In this document: positions 32,768 to 41,873 of the stretch, piece by piece
How positions within the stretch are numbered: the first letter of the stretch is position 1
Layout: the number at the start of each line of letters is the position of its first letter
Assembly (NCBI GenBank): GCA_902787185.1
Contig: CADAFP010000004.1
Coordinates: forward strand, 1 to 64,000
Direction of reading: 5' to 3'
Origin: an uncultured Bacteroidales bacterium
Lineage (GTDB): Bacteria > Bacteroidota > Bacteroidia > Bacteroidales > Muribaculaceae
DNA: 64,000 bases
The notes under the pieces: model-generated
What the model was told of the DNA's origin: nothing
Seen by the model: only the letters and a program-made list of their open reading frames with translations
Database searches by the model: none
Program-made: the position numbers and the translations under genes

Positions 32768-33406
32768 ATGAACGTGAATATGTTGTCCGTCAACCCGTTT
32801 GGCGAGAATATGTATATCCTGTGGGACGAAGCTTCGCTTGAGGCCGCCGTCGTTGATCCTGGCATGATGCGCGACGCTGAGCGCGAAATGGTGACCAAAA
32901 TCATCACCGACAATCACCTGAAGGTGAAGCACGTGCTCTTGACCCACCTGCACATCGACCATGTCACGGGGGCGCGCTGGTTGGCCGACAAGACCGGTGC
33001 TGACGTCTGCGGCAACATGCTTGATGCCCAATTGGGGCGTGATCTGCCCGAGCAAATAGCGTTGTTCGGCATCAACATCGAGTGCGAGGCATTGACCATC
33101 GACCGCAATCTGGCTGAGGGTGATGTCCTCACCCTGGGTGACGAACCCATCCAGGTGCTCCATGTCCCCGGCCATAGCCCTGGCGGACTGGCTTTCTACC
33201 TGCCCGAGAGCGGATTGCTCATCAGCGGCGACACCATCTTCAACGGCAGCGTGGGGCGCACCGACCTGTGGGGAGGCGACATGGCCCAGCTCATCAACAG
33301 CATCCGCGAGAAAATCCTGCCCCTGCCCGACGAGACCGTCATCGCCTCGGGCCACGGCCCCACAACCACCATCGCCGACGAGAAACGCTTCAACCCCTTC
33401 CTGTAA
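32768..33406 (+). CDS. Metallo-beta-lactamase-fold hydrolase, glyoxalase II-like
   Basis: A 212-residue cytosolic protein. Metal-binding motifs are THLHIDH (H-x-H-x-D-H, near 60), a His in VPGHSPGG, the Asp in ISGDTIF and a late SGHGP His, a complete set for a two-metal site. Bacteroidetes members of this size are annotated as MBL-fold hydrolases of the glyoxalase II type. Substrate unknown. The ATG at 32768 is preferred over a TTG 12 bp upstream. The gene is bracketed by two MITE-like elements. Confidence 0.9.
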   Translation: MNVNMLSVNPFGENMYILWDEASLEAAVVDPGMMRDAEREMVTKIITDNHLKVKHVLLTHLHIDHVTGARWLADKTGADVCGNMLDAQLGRDLPEQIALFGINIECEALTIDRNLAEGDVLTLGDEPIQVLHVPGHSPGGLAFYLPESGLLISGDTIFNGSVGRTDLWGGDMAQLINSIREKILPLPDETVIASGHGPTTTIADEKRFNPFL

Positions 33407-33436
33407 TGCGGGCTACGCCTGCAGGTGAAAAGTTTA

Positions 33437-33569
33437 TGAAGGGGGTGTGTCATAATTCATTCGTTGCAAATTGAATCGCGCTTCGCGCGAGAAATCAAAC
33501 AAAATTTTGTTTAATTTCTCGGCCGCTAGGCCGATTAAAAACCAGCGACGTTATTATGACACACCTTCA
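33437..33569. mobile_element. MITE-like palindromic element, copy B
   Basis: About 133 bp. Terminal inverted repeats TGAAGG(GGG)TGTGTCATAAT and ATTATGACACACCTTCA match apart from three extra G. Inside lie CGCGC/GCGCG, the palindrome GAAATcAAACAAAA/TTTTGTTTaATTTC, and CGGCC/GGCCG. It has the same architecture as copy A on the other side of the hydrolase gene. Confidence 0.75.
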
Positions 33570-33586
33570 TTTAACTTTCAGTCTTT

Positions 33587-36385
33587 TCATTTTGGAGTGA
33601 TGACAACCTCCACGCTATTGTTGGCGGAAATCAGTTGACGGGCAAAATTGACGATTTTTTCGCTCGTCTGTGCATTGACAAGTTCATTGTAATGTGTGTG
33701 CTCGTCAATGCCATACATTTTGTATTGTTGGATCAAGTCAATCCAGTATCTGTCTTTCTTGATTTGATTCTCATGCTCTGCTATCAGTGATTTTTTGATG
33801 CCATCAATCATCTGACCGTCTATGGATTGACAGGCATTATTCATTTCCTCTTTGATAATTTCCAGTGCCTGATTACAGTAGTCGGGATTTACAGGGATAT
33901 AGACATAAATGCGGGTATATGAACCATTTCCATTACGATGACACCTGCCATCGGTCGACACCATATAGGCTGAACCTGCGTCTTCGCGTATCAGTTCGCG
34001 GTGCTTGTTGAGCAAAACCTGACCCAATATGTTCGCTTGAATCTGATGTTCAAGGTTGCATTCTATTGAGGTATTATTTCTTTCAAAATACACATATCCT
34101 TTAGGTGTCTCCATTTCTCGGGTGAAATGATTGATGATATTGCCGCCCGGGTGCATGTTTTGCTGTCCCCATCGTGCCACTTGGCCTTTTACCGATGGCA
34201 ACGATGCGATGTATTGCTCAATGAGTGGACGAATCGTTTCTACGTCAAACGAACCCGTAAAAATGAATGTGTAGTTTCTGGCATTGGCGGTACGCTCCCT
34301 TGCAATCTCAAGGATTCGGTCATAATCAACATGTTGGAAATCCTCACTGGACAAGGGTTTGGCTAGCCAATGGTTTCCACTCGCGATATATTTGATTGTA
34401 TCCATATATTGGGTAACACTGTGGGGCTCCCCGTTCTGGTAAAGGTTTTTATAATAGTTGATCGTCTTATTGAAACAGTTATCGTCTCGGTTGATAGCCG
34501 TGAACTGGAGGTACGTGAGTTGGAACATCGTCTCCAAATCCTTCTTTGATGAAGAACCAGTGACATAGTCTTCATAATTATAGATATAAGAGTTGAGACT
34601 CACCTTTCGGCCGGCTAAGGCTTTTTGCAATTGTGACTGTGAGAAGTCTCCCTTGGCGCTTGAATTCACGACGGAACCATAAAGAAACAGATTGGCTCGG
34701 TCCTTCTCGTCATAGTTCGATCGTCCTCCTTTTTGATATGCCCTCATGAGGATCAGATCCTCATTGTTATCTGTCGGCTTGAGTATCACTTTAGCGCCAT
34801 TGCTTAACTCAAGTTCCACAAAACCCAAGATGTCGTCGAAATGCTCATTTACAATTGTTCCTTTCGTTGGCAGCACGGTCATCAGATTATCGGGGACATC
34901 CTCATTCTGATAAGACTCAATCAAGCTGGATGACAGCGCCACTTCAATGGTATTTAGGACATCATCAGAAGTGGTTAAATCACTCTGTTCGTCATTTTTG
35001 ATATAATAAGTGATGACCAGATTTTTCCCGTCAAAGTGAATGAGTTCAGGGAACCTTTGGTTGATTGTTTCAAGTGTGATGTTATCGGCAGTTTCTTTAG
35101 CGAGATGATACTCTTGCTCTATAGACAATAATGGCAAGTTAAAAATGAAGTGGTTGCAGCAATCGTCGGCGATAGATTCGTTGCTGATGTGGTTGCGGTT
35201 ATTGTATCGTTGTTCTATTTGGCTCAGATATTCTTTCTTCTTCAATGAATACTCACTTTCAGTAAAGCCATATTTTTCGACTCTCATCGCTTCGGTAACC
35301 AATTCCTTGAGTGCTTGGAGGTGTAAGCCATTTTTGGGCAGACAATCCAGGCCAAACGCTTCATTATCCCTTGTCGGAAAATCGCAATCGCCGGCAACAG
35401 CCCACACATAGGGGCAATCCTTATCTTGACACTGTTCAGTCAATCGTTGACTGAACATATCAGATATCATCTCCCTGATGTAACAGTCCTGAAAATATCC
35501 GTAGCTGTTTCTTTGGTCGCGAGAGCCCTGTTCCCTCTTAAATATAACCTGCAGGTGATCACATTCCAACTTCTCGTCTTCCTCCACAACTACAATGGGT
35601 TTGTCATTGCCTGGCACGATTTCACATATCACTTGCTGAGCGCTATCATTTGTAGAAAGGTCGCTAAATACCTGCTTGATTCGGTTTTCCATATCATCGA
35701 CATCAACATCACCGATGATAATAACTGCTTGGTTATCGGGGAGATACCACGTCTTGTAAAAATCGCGCAGCAGTTGAGGTGGGAAATTATCAATGATTTC
35801 CTTAGTGCCAATGATGTTGCGGTAACCGAATTTTGAACCTGAATAGACCGTTGGCCCCATTTTGTTACCTATTCGCCACTCGGCGGTTTGTGACAATCTC
35901 CATTCCTCACGGATCACACCTCGTTCCTTTTCCACTTCTTCATCTGTAAGCAATATGCCTTGAGCCCAGTCTTTGAGAATGATGAGGCACGAGTCAAGGG
36001 CATGACTTGGAACATCATTGATATGAAAAACGGTTGAAGTTAGTGCCGTATAGGCATTGACATCACTTACACCAATTGATTGCAGATAATCTCTAATGGT
36101 TTTTCCTTTACTATCGAAGTGTTCACTTCCATTAAATGCCATGTGTTCCAGAAAATGGGCTAGTCCATTTTGGTTATCTTCTTCCTGCATGGAGCCGACA
36201 CGCATCGGGAGATAGAAACTCACCCTGTGCTCGGGATAATCATTATGGCAGATGTAATATGTCAGTCCGTTGTCGAGCTTGCCTATTCTAACAGACTCGC
36301 TGATGGGCAATTCTGTTTCAGCATAGGCACTCAACAAACACAGCATGTAGAACAATGCCGAGATGATGGAATACTTAGTTGTCAT
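33587..36385 (-). CDS. M16 family zinc metallopeptidase
   Basis: A 932-residue protein of full pitrilysin/PqqL length with a signal peptide (1-22). The active N-terminal M16 domain has the inverted zinc motif HFLEH (near 77) followed by the downstream glutamate in EEVEKERGVI. It has four M16 half-domains overall, with RxxY-like elements in the C-terminal half. A periplasmic or outer-membrane peptidase for peptides is expected. It is the last gene of the ECF-sigma-led run, 47 bp after the TraB/GumN gene. Confidence 0.93.
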   Translation of the reverse strand: MTTKYSIISALFYMLCLLSAYAETELPISESVRIGKLDNGLTYYICHNDYPEHRVSFYLPMRVGSMQEEDNQNGLAHFLEHMAFNGSEHFDSKGKTIRDYLQSIGVSDVNAYTALTSTVFHINDVPSHALDSCLIILKDWAQGILLTDEEVEKERGVIREEWRLSQTAEWRIGNKMGPTVYSGSKFGYRNIIGTKEIIDNFPPQLLRDFYKTWYLPDNQAVIIIGDVDVDDMENRIKQVFSDLSTNDSAQQVICEIVPGNDKPIVVVEEDEKLECDHLQVIFKREQGSRDQRNSYGYFQDCYIREMISDMFSQRLTEQCQDKDCPYVWAVAGDCDFPTRDNEAFGLDCLPKNGLHLQALKELVTEAMRVEKYGFTESEYSLKKKEYLSQIEQRYNNRNHISNESIADDCCNHFIFNLPLLSIEQEYHLAKETADNITLETINQRFPELIHFDGKNLVITYYIKNDEQSDLTTSDDVLNTIEVALSSSLIESYQNEDVPDNLMTVLPTKGTIVNEHFDDILGFVELELSNGAKVILKPTDNNEDLILMRAYQKGGRSNYDEKDRANLFLYGSVVNSSAKGDFSQSQLQKALAGRKVSLNSYIYNYEDYVTGSSSKKDLETMFQLTYLQFTAINRDDNCFNKTINYYKNLYQNGEPHSVTQYMDTIKYIASGNHWLAKPLSSEDFQHVDYDRILEIARERTANARNYTFIFTGSFDVETIRPLIEQYIASLPSVKGQVARWGQQNMHPGGNIINHFTREMETPKGYVYFERNNTSIECNLEHQIQANILGQVLLNKHRELIREDAGSAYMVSTDGRCHRNGNGSYTRIYVYIPVNPDYCNQALEIIKEEMNNACQSIDGQMIDGIKKSLIAEHENQIKKDRYWIDLIQQYKMYGIDEHTHYNELVNAQTSEKIVNFARQLISANNSVEVVITPK

Positions 36386-36432
36386 ATCTTGATACTTTTT
36401 TGTTGTTTCTTTAGATGTTGTCGCATATCAGA

Positions 36433-37281
36433 CTACTGCATCGGTTCGACGGTGTAGCCGCGGTCGCGCAACAGTCGGAGCAGACCTTTCTCGCCGGACA
36501 GATGGGCGGCACCGACACAGACCAGGCAAGATTGCTCAGGCATCAACTTGTCGAGTTTTTCTGCCCAGTTGCGGTTGCGTTGATATACAAAGATTTCACG
36601 ATACCCCTCATCAGGAGTGCGGGATTCAAGTTGCTCAATATCACCTTGATTAAAATATGTGTCATTCATCAGTTTTTGATGATCATAATTCTTGCACTTC
36701 GACAACAACCAAGTGGCTTGATCTTTCAACGGAGGGTCTAAAATCCATTGTAGATGTTCCGCTTTAGTCTCAAAACCCATAGTAGGGTGGCCCGCTGCTG
36801 CCGCACGATCAAGTATAGTTAAATCAAATAACACCTCATTGTCATTGCTCCCGGTTAAGATAGACTGATTGATATCCATAGCGAGCAAACTGATTAAACC
36901 CGGTTTAAACATGAGTAACTGATTTATCGTCACGCCCGTGGATTCGAGACACTTGTTCACCGTCTCCTCGACAATGCTGAAATCCTCAGGTGAGAGCAAC
37001 TTGTCAAGAGTGCTGTCAACAGGAACCATCATATCTGTCATACTTATATCTGGATCGCTTGTGTCATTTCGATTAGTTTCACCAATGGCGATGTCACAAT
37101 TCTGAATGGCATCGTTCAATCCTGATATCTCATCAATCATCGAGATGGGGGCATTATGAGCGGTGCCGAGGATATAACTGTCCTTCTCCAGCCCGTTGCC
37201 AGTCACTTTCCAAAACAGTTGAGCCGGCATGGAAAGGGAAAGCGATGCCAATACTACAAATAATGATACTTTTTTCATCAT
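36433..37281 (-). CDS. TraB/GumN family protein
   Basis: A 282-residue protein with a signal peptide (about 1-20) and TraB/GumN motifs: LFWKVTGNG at the start, YILGTAH, and a C-terminal RNRNWAEKLDKLM ... VGAAHLSGEKGLLRLLRDRGY. The family holds conserved His/Glu residues and is proposed to be a Tiki-like metallopeptidase fold. The exact role in Bacteroidetes is unknown. Exported to the periplasm or outer membrane. It sits between a beta-barrel-like protein and an M16 peptidase, probably on one transcript. Confidence 0.9.
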   Translation of the reverse strand: MMKKVSLFVVLASLSLSMPAQLFWKVTGNGLEKDSYILGTAHNAPISMIDEISGLNDAIQNCDIAIGETNRNDTSDPDISMTDMMVPVDSTLDKLLSPEDFSIVEETVNKCLESTGVTINQLLMFKPGLISLLAMDINQSILTGSNDNEVLFDLTILDRAAAAGHPTMGFETKAEHLQWILDPPLKDQATWLLSKCKNYDHQKLMNDTYFNQGDIEQLESRTPDEGYREIFVYQRNRNWAEKLDKLMPEQSCLVCVGAAHLSGEKGLLRLLRDRGYTVEPMQ

Positions 37282-37329
37282 AGTCTTGATTATTATATGA
37301 TTGATATTCGTTTACTCACATTTAAGATC

Positions 37330-38193
37330 TTAAAAGGCAATGGCGCCGCCCAGCATCCAGGTATTCTTGATTTCGGGGCCGAATCCTTTCTTGAACATGT
37401 TGCCGGGGGTGTAGCGGCAGTAAATGGCCAAACCGTCGAATGACAAGGCGCCAATCACGTCAAAGGTGATCTTGTTTTGCTTGATGTCGCGATAGGAAAT
37501 GTCATAGTTGGTCTTGTTGACAGTCTTGAAATGGGTGTTGCACTTGGCATACACGTTCCAGTTCATGCTGGCACCGAGCACCAGGTGAAACTCTTTGCCA
37601 AAATCCTGCTGGAACAGCAGGGGGAACTGGATGGCTCTGACACTGAGCACCGAGGAACGGTCATAAATACTAACATCGTTATAGAGGGACACGTCCACGA
37701 CGTCTGGCCTTTCGTACTTCACAAAGCAGTAGGGGCGCTTGAGCGAGAAACGTTTGTTGTCATAACCCACGCCCAGCGAGAAATGCTGCCCGTGCAGGGT
37801 GTGGTAGTTCACGCTGGCGATATTCAGAATACCCCAGTTGAAACTGTTGTTCACGAGATTCCAGGAGGTCTTGAGACCGCCGCCAAAATACAGACCCTTG
37901 GTTTCCATGGTCCAGTGGTAGTCCTTCTTTTTGTTTTTCTTGAACGGGAAATTAAGGTCCCAATCGACATCCTGGCTGGTGTGGATGCTGTCGTTGGCAG
38001 CGTGTTCCATCTGATAGGTGTAATTGTACTCGTCGTTATCTTTCTTTCCCTTCACCTTCACCATGGTGCCAGTGGGTGTCTCGGTGATAATGACCTGACG
38101 AGGCGCGTCAATGACTGTGACGGTGTCAGGGGTCTGTGCCGACAGTTGCGTTACAGCAAACAGCGCTGCGATAAAGAAATAAAACTTTTTCAT
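37330..38193 (-). CDS. Outer-membrane beta-barrel-like protein
   Basis: A 287-residue protein with signal peptide MKKFYFFIAALFAVTQLSAQ. The C-terminal two thirds show alternating aromatic and polar strands, with TLHGQHFSLGVGYD and the ending IYCRYTPGNMFKKGFGPEIKNTW. It is clearly paralogous to the protein at 39873-40610, which shares LHGQ, the RxxKQNK and YCRYSPGKFFEEGYGPEIKNTWTLG elements. Function is unknown. It belongs to the sigma-factor-led run. Confidence 0.7.
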   Translation of the reverse strand: MKKFYFFIAALFAVTQLSAQTPDTVTVIDAPRQVIITETPTGTMVKVKGKKDNDEYNYTYQMEHAANDSIHTSQDVDWDLNFPFKKNKKKDYHWTMETKGLYFGGGLKTSWNLVNNSFNWGILNIASVNYHTLHGQHFSLGVGYDNKRFSLKRPYCFVKYERPDVVDVSLYNDVSIYDRSSVLSVRAIQFPLLFQQDFGKEFHLVLGASMNWNVYAKCNTHFKTVNKTNYDISYRDIKQNKITFDVIGALSFDGLAIYCRYTPGNMFKKGFGPEIKNTWMLGGAIAF

Positions 38194-38221
38194 AATCGTT
38201 TGGTATTTAGTTGGTTTTTAA

Positions 38222-38671
38222 TTATTTGCGGATAAGTTTCTTGATTTGTGTGGGAGTGGCTTTGCCTTCCATATAGATAAGGGTGACCATGTTCTTGGGC
38301 GACTTTTTAGCCAAGTTCTGGTTCAGGAAAAAGATGTAGCGGTTGCGCCCTTTCTTAGTCTTGCTCAGGGTGTAGAAACCGTAATATAGTTTACCGTTGC
38401 GCAACTGCACCTCCTTGTCAATGGCTGTGGCGCCATCCTTGTTGACGAGACTCTCGATCAAGTCTTGTTGTTCCTTTTGGGTGACCTTCAAGCTGTGATA
38501 GACCTCAAGATCAATTTCCCATGCAGCAGGGCCGGTGACAATATACTCAGCGGCATAGGGGTTCGTCTTGTACCGGCCGTCAAAGAGCGAGTTGATGTTC
38601 AATCCGCTCTGGGCCAGCACAGGCAATGTCGCCAGTGCCATCACTGTGAAGATAATTGTAATCCGTTTCAT
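38222..38671 (-). CDS. Small secreted protein in the ECF operon
   Basis: A 149-residue protein with a signal peptide (MKRITIIFTVMALATLPVLAQ). The mature part resembles the small DUF6108-like exported proteins often found beside Bacteroidales ECF sigma/anti-sigma pairs (a lysine-rich end, YIFFLNQNLAK). The family name is tentative. The start at 38671 is set by the signal peptide, and 34 bp separate it from the anti-sigma gene. Function is unknown. Confidence 0.7.
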   Translation of the reverse strand: MKRITIIFTVMALATLPVLAQSGLNINSLFDGRYKTNPYAAEYIVTGPAAWEIDLEVYHSLKVTQKEQQDLIESLVNKDGATAIDKEVQLRNGKLYYGFYTLSKTKKGRNRYIFFLNQNLAKKSPKNMVTLIYMEGKATPTQIKKLIRK

Positions 38672-38705
38672 AGTTCCGTTATTTTGTTTGGTGATTAATA
38701 TCATG

Positions 38706-39224
38706 TTATTCGTCGAGTTCAATAGCTTCGCCCAAGCTGGACAGTTCGTCGGTCATCATGCGTGTGGCATCTCCCATGTCGTTGATGTCGCTGGCGATTG
38801 CATTGTCCATTTCGTGTGTCGCCATGTCCATCGTGTTCAGGTCTTGGGCTATAAGCGACATGACGGCCTTCTGGCTGTTGGCTACGACCTTGCCGTTGAC
38901 ATAGGCGATGTATTGCGGCTGTGGTGCAAACCAGTTATGAGTCAATGCAGGTATGCCTACGGCAAGGATGATGGTTATCGAGGCGGCGATGCCGATGAGC
39001 TGGCGGCGGTGGCTCTTCCGTGCAGTGCGTGCCTTTTCCTGACAGTGGGCGGCAAAGAAGCCCATCGTGAAGCGGGCCTCGTCGATCACCTCGCTGCTCC
39101 AGGGGCAGTCCGCGAGGGTTTCACGCAGCATCTGTTCTTCTTGAACGGTGGTCTTGCCGTCAAAGTAGCGTTCGATGAGCTGCTCCAGCTCGGCCTGATT
39201 GCTTATGTGTCGATTCTTGTTCAT
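38706..39224 (-). CDS. Putative anti-sigma factor
   Basis: A 172-residue protein. The cytosolic N-terminal part (about 1-85) has LIERYFDGKTTVQEEQMLRETL, typical of Bacteroidetes anti-sigma proteins. A single transmembrane helix (about 92-110) leads to a short periplasmic tail rich in Met, Asp and Ala. Its start overlaps the stop of the sigma gene by 4 bp. It should hold the sigma factor at the membrane until an envelope signal arrives (family knowledge). Confidence 0.8.
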   Translation of the reverse strand: MNKNRHISNQAELEQLIERYFDGKTTVQEEQMLRETLADCPWSSEVIDEARFTMGFFAAHCQEKARTARKSHRRQLIGIAASITIILAVGIPALTHNWFAPQPQYIAYVNGKVVANSQKAVMSLIAQDLNTMDMATHEMDNAIASDINDMGDATRMMTDELSSLGEAIELDE

Positions 39225-39730
39225 AATTGCTTCTCCATGTTTCTTGATTGGTAAATCTCACGCACACGTCGGCGTGCCCGGCTCAGTTCCACCCGCACGT
39301 TGGCGGCGGTCATGTTCATGCGACTGGCTATCTCGTCAAACTCCAGTCCCTGCATTTCCCTCATGTCGATGATCAACCGCTGGTTGTGCGACAGGTCATT
39401 ATCTATAATGTGGCGCACCTGCCTATAGGCGAGGCTGCGGTCGTTGTCGTTCACCTCCTCGATGGGTTCTGAAACCTGGTCGATGGTGACGTCGGCCTGA
39501 CGGCTGTTGTGGCGGGCCATGTCGATGCTGGTGGTGCGAACGGTCATCATCCCGGCACCTTGGGCATGGCTGGTGGTCTCGTATCGTCCCCGTTGCTGCC
39601 ACAGTTTCACGAATGCGTCCTGTACCGCATCGGCCGCGTCATCGCGGTTGCCGGTGATGCGTTCGGCCAGCGAGAGCATCTGCTCCCTCAAGGCGGTGAA
39701 TGCGGTGGTTATGCGGTCGGTTTGCTTCAT
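39221..39730 (-). CDS. ECF-type RNA polymerase sigma factor
   Basis: A 169-residue protein with region 2 (ERITGNRDDAADAVQDAFVKLWQQ, about 22-46) and region 4 (REMQGLEFDEIASRMNMTAANVRVELSRARRRVRE, about 122-157), the two domains of ECF sigma factors. It directs RNA polymerase to stress or envelope genes. It heads a minus-strand run with the anti-sigma, two exported proteins, TraB/GumN and M16 genes. Autoregulation is likely but no target promoter was identified. Confidence 0.92.
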   Translation of the reverse strand: MKQTDRITTAFTALREQMLSLAERITGNRDDAADAVQDAFVKLWQQRGRYETTSHAQGAGMMTVRTTSIDMARHNSRQADVTIDQVSEPIEEVNDNDRSLAYRQVRHIIDNDLSHNQRLIIDMREMQGLEFDEIASRMNMTAANVRVELSRARRRVREIYQSRNMEKQL

Positions 39731-39790
39731 CGTGATTGACTGTTTCTACTCTATAAACGCAGGATAGCGCGTTTTGTAACAACAAAAATA

Positions 39791-39829
39791 AAAAAAATGA
39801 CGGAAATTCCATCATTGCAGGAATTTCCG
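39791..39829 (-). terminator. Terminator of the 39873-40610 gene
   Basis: Ten-bp perfect arms CGGAAATTCC / GGAATTTCCG with a 9-nt loop, followed on the minus strand by TCA and a long T-run. Confidence 0.85.
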
Positions 39830-39872
39830 CCATCTAATTTATATCTGTTTAGATTGTTTATCCTCTCGGGGA

Positions 39873-40610
39873 TTAAAGGCCGATCATTAAACCCAGAGTC
39901 CAGGTGTTCTTGATTTCGGGGCCATAACCCTCTTCAAAGAACTTGCCGGGGCTGTAACGGCAGTAAATACCAATCTGGTTCCAAGTGAGGCTGCCCAGCA
40001 CGTCAAAGTTGAGCTTATTCTGCCTCAGGTTCTTGTGGCGAATGTCATAATCGGTCTTGTTCAGCTCATAGTGGTTATCAACGCGAGCATAGAAGTTCCA
40101 GTTCATGATGCCAGCAACGCCGATGTTCAGCTTCTTGTAGATACGCTGGGTGAACATCAAGGGGAACTGCATCGTCCACATGTTCAGGTTAGACGAACGG
40201 TTCTTAATTTCACCGATGATGTCACTGGGATAGGGGATTACGGTCACAATCTGGGAAGCGGCGTCACGCGTGAGCATATTGGAGCGCTTCATGCTGTAGG
40301 AGCGGTGATGGATACCGGCACCCAGCGACAGCGTCTGGCCGTGCAGGGTGTTGAAGCGAAGACCCACAACATTGAGCAAACCAGCCTCGACACTGTTATT
40401 GACAAGATCCCAACTGTGCTTGACACCCATACCAACGTAAATACCATCGGTAAAGATTGCCCAGTGCTTAGTACTCTCGTCATCATTGGCCATCGGACGC
40501 TGATAGATTGATTCACTGTTATCGTCAGCGGCAGCGGGGGCAGCGTCGGTGGCTGCGTTCATCTGTGCCATGGCGAGCATGGCAGCAAAGAGTAATGCAA
40601 TTTTCTTCAT
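39873..40610 (-). CDS. Outer-membrane-like protein, paralogue of the ECF-operon barrel
   Basis: A 245-residue protein with a signal peptide (MKKIALLFAAMLAMAQMNA), a short Ala/Asp-rich segment and the same strand pattern and C-terminal YCRYSPGKFFEEGYGPEIKNTW as the protein at 37330-38193. It has its own strong promoter and terminator, so it is transcribed apart from the sigma operon next door. A small beta-barrel in the outer membrane is likely. Function is unknown. Confidence 0.7.
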   Translation of the reverse strand: MKKIALLFAAMLAMAQMNAATDAAPAAADDNSESIYQRPMANDDESTKHWAIFTDGIYVGMGVKHSWDLVNNSVEAGLLNVVGLRFNTLHGQTLSLGAGIHHRSYSMKRSNMLTRDAASQIVTVIPYPSDIIGEIKNRSSNLNMWTMQFPLMFTQRIYKKLNIGVAGIMNWNFYARVDNHYELNKTDYDIRHKNLRQNKLNFDVLGSLTWNQIGIYCRYSPGKFFEEGYGPEIKNTWTLGLMIGL

Positions 40611-40651
40611 TTTCTAATAATTTATAATCATTATCTTAAAAAAATCGGCCG

Positions 40652-40683
40652 CAAAAGTACTCAGTAATTTTTAATTGTGCAAA
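40652..40683 (-). promoter_or_regulatory. Full-consensus promoter
   Basis: On the minus strand TTTG (40683-40680), 20 bp, then TACTTTTG (40659-40652), 42 bp before the ATG of the barrel-like gene. Confidence 0.8.
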
Positions 40684-40693
40684 TGATTTAACC

Positions 40694-41821
40694 TCAATCA
40701 AGGTTCATAACTTTGGCAAAACGCACTTGACTCTTGAAAACGGGGAAGTTCAATGTGAGGATAACGCCATTCTCGATGGTGGCATAGCAGTCATCGGTGA
40801 TGGGCTCCATCGTGGCGTCAATCCAACTAAGGTCATAATTGCCCGTGAATTGCGTGCGGGTGATGTGTCCTTTCAGCATGCAGGGCTGCCATTGCGATTT
40901 CTTGACCTGTGCGCCGTCGATATAGATGAGGTCGTAACCGTCATCGGCCCGCACCACGGCAAGCGTGTAACGGCCGCCTAAGCGCAGCCACTTGTCCTCC
41001 ATGTCGCGGTCCAGATATTTATAGTAGCCCTCGACCGGGTCGGTGCTATTGGCCAGGTATTCATCAAGGGATGGGAGTGTCCATAGCGTGGTGGCCGATA
41101 CTTGTTGCTCATTGTCCAGGGTGAGCACTGCACGCTCGATAGAAACACGTGAACCGGCACCCACAAGGTATCCCACGTTCACCGTCCCCGTGGGGCGGGA
41201 AACAGGGACTTCCAGCACCTCTTGCAGCTCATCCTTGCCAATGGACACCAGCACGTTGTGGTCACTCACATCCACGCACACCGTGTTCAGGTCATCCTCG
41301 AGCGAGACGCCCTTGCTCACGGTTGTGCTGGCCAGTTCAATCGTCGATGTGCCGACATTCTTGACAAGCGTCACCTGCATAGTGCGCTGGTCGGTGATGT
41401 CGTCAAATGGGGTGCTGTTGTCGCAACTGAGCACCACGGCGCAGTAGTTGCCGCAGTCATCCATATTGAACACCAAGCCCCATTGGGGGTTAGTGACGGT
41501 TTCCTTTTCGCCAGTGATGGGATTCTTGAACGATTTGGTTTTGCCCTGCTTATTATTGAGGTTGGCCAGCCGCAGTTGATAACGGTAGGAACTGCTGTTC
41601 ACACCTGTCGTGTCAAGGGAAATAGCTGTGGAAAGCGTCGCGTTCTCCTCGACAAGACGGTCCTCGACAATGGCCTTATAACGTCCTGCCATCCTCATGC
41701 CAGGATGTGGGAAAAGCCCCCCGAAGCCGTTTGCTGCCGAGTTATAATAAGACTTACCATCAGCCTCCAACCCGGCAAACACCATCAAGACAACCCCCAA
41801 ATAAAACAATATCCTCTTCAT
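40694..41821 (-). CDS. Secreted protein of unknown function
   Basis: A 375-residue protein with a signal peptide (MKRILFYLGVVLMVFAGLEA). The beta-rich mature part suggests two jelly-roll-like domains (NPQWGLVFNMDDCGNYCAVVLSCDN, VNVGYLVGAGSRVSIERAVLTL), which would suit ligand binding, though no known family was recognised. It follows rlmH on the same strand with a heptamer array between the two, and probably shares its transcript. Confidence 0.7.
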   Translation of the reverse strand: MKRILFYLGVVLMVFAGLEADGKSYYNSAANGFGGLFPHPGMRMAGRYKAIVEDRLVEENATLSTAISLDTTGVNSSSYRYQLRLANLNNKQGKTKSFKNPITGEKETVTNPQWGLVFNMDDCGNYCAVVLSCDNSTPFDDITDQRTMQVTLVKNVGTSTIELASTTVSKGVSLEDDLNTVCVDVSDHNVLVSIGKDELQEVLEVPVSRPTGTVNVGYLVGAGSRVSIERAVLTLDNEQQVSATTLWTLPSLDEYLANSTDPVEGYYKYLDRDMEDKWLRLGGRYTLAVVRADDGYDLIYIDGAQVKKSQWQPCMLKGHITRTQFTGNYDLSWIDATMEPITDDCYATIENGVILTLNFPVFKSQVRFAKVMNLD

Positions 41822-41870
41822 AACTCCTATCTCCTATCTCCTAACTCCTAACTCCTAATACCTAATACCT
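41822..41870. repeat. Seven-copy heptamer array between rlmH and a secreted-protein gene
   Basis: Seven head-to-tail units of the form AACTCCT, ATCTCCT or AATACCT (shared frame A-[AT]-x-x-C-C-T). It ends 3 bp before the rlmH stop codon and starts at the base next to the downstream start codon. No palindrome is present at this locus. Confidence 0.85.
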
Positions 41871-41873
41871 AAT

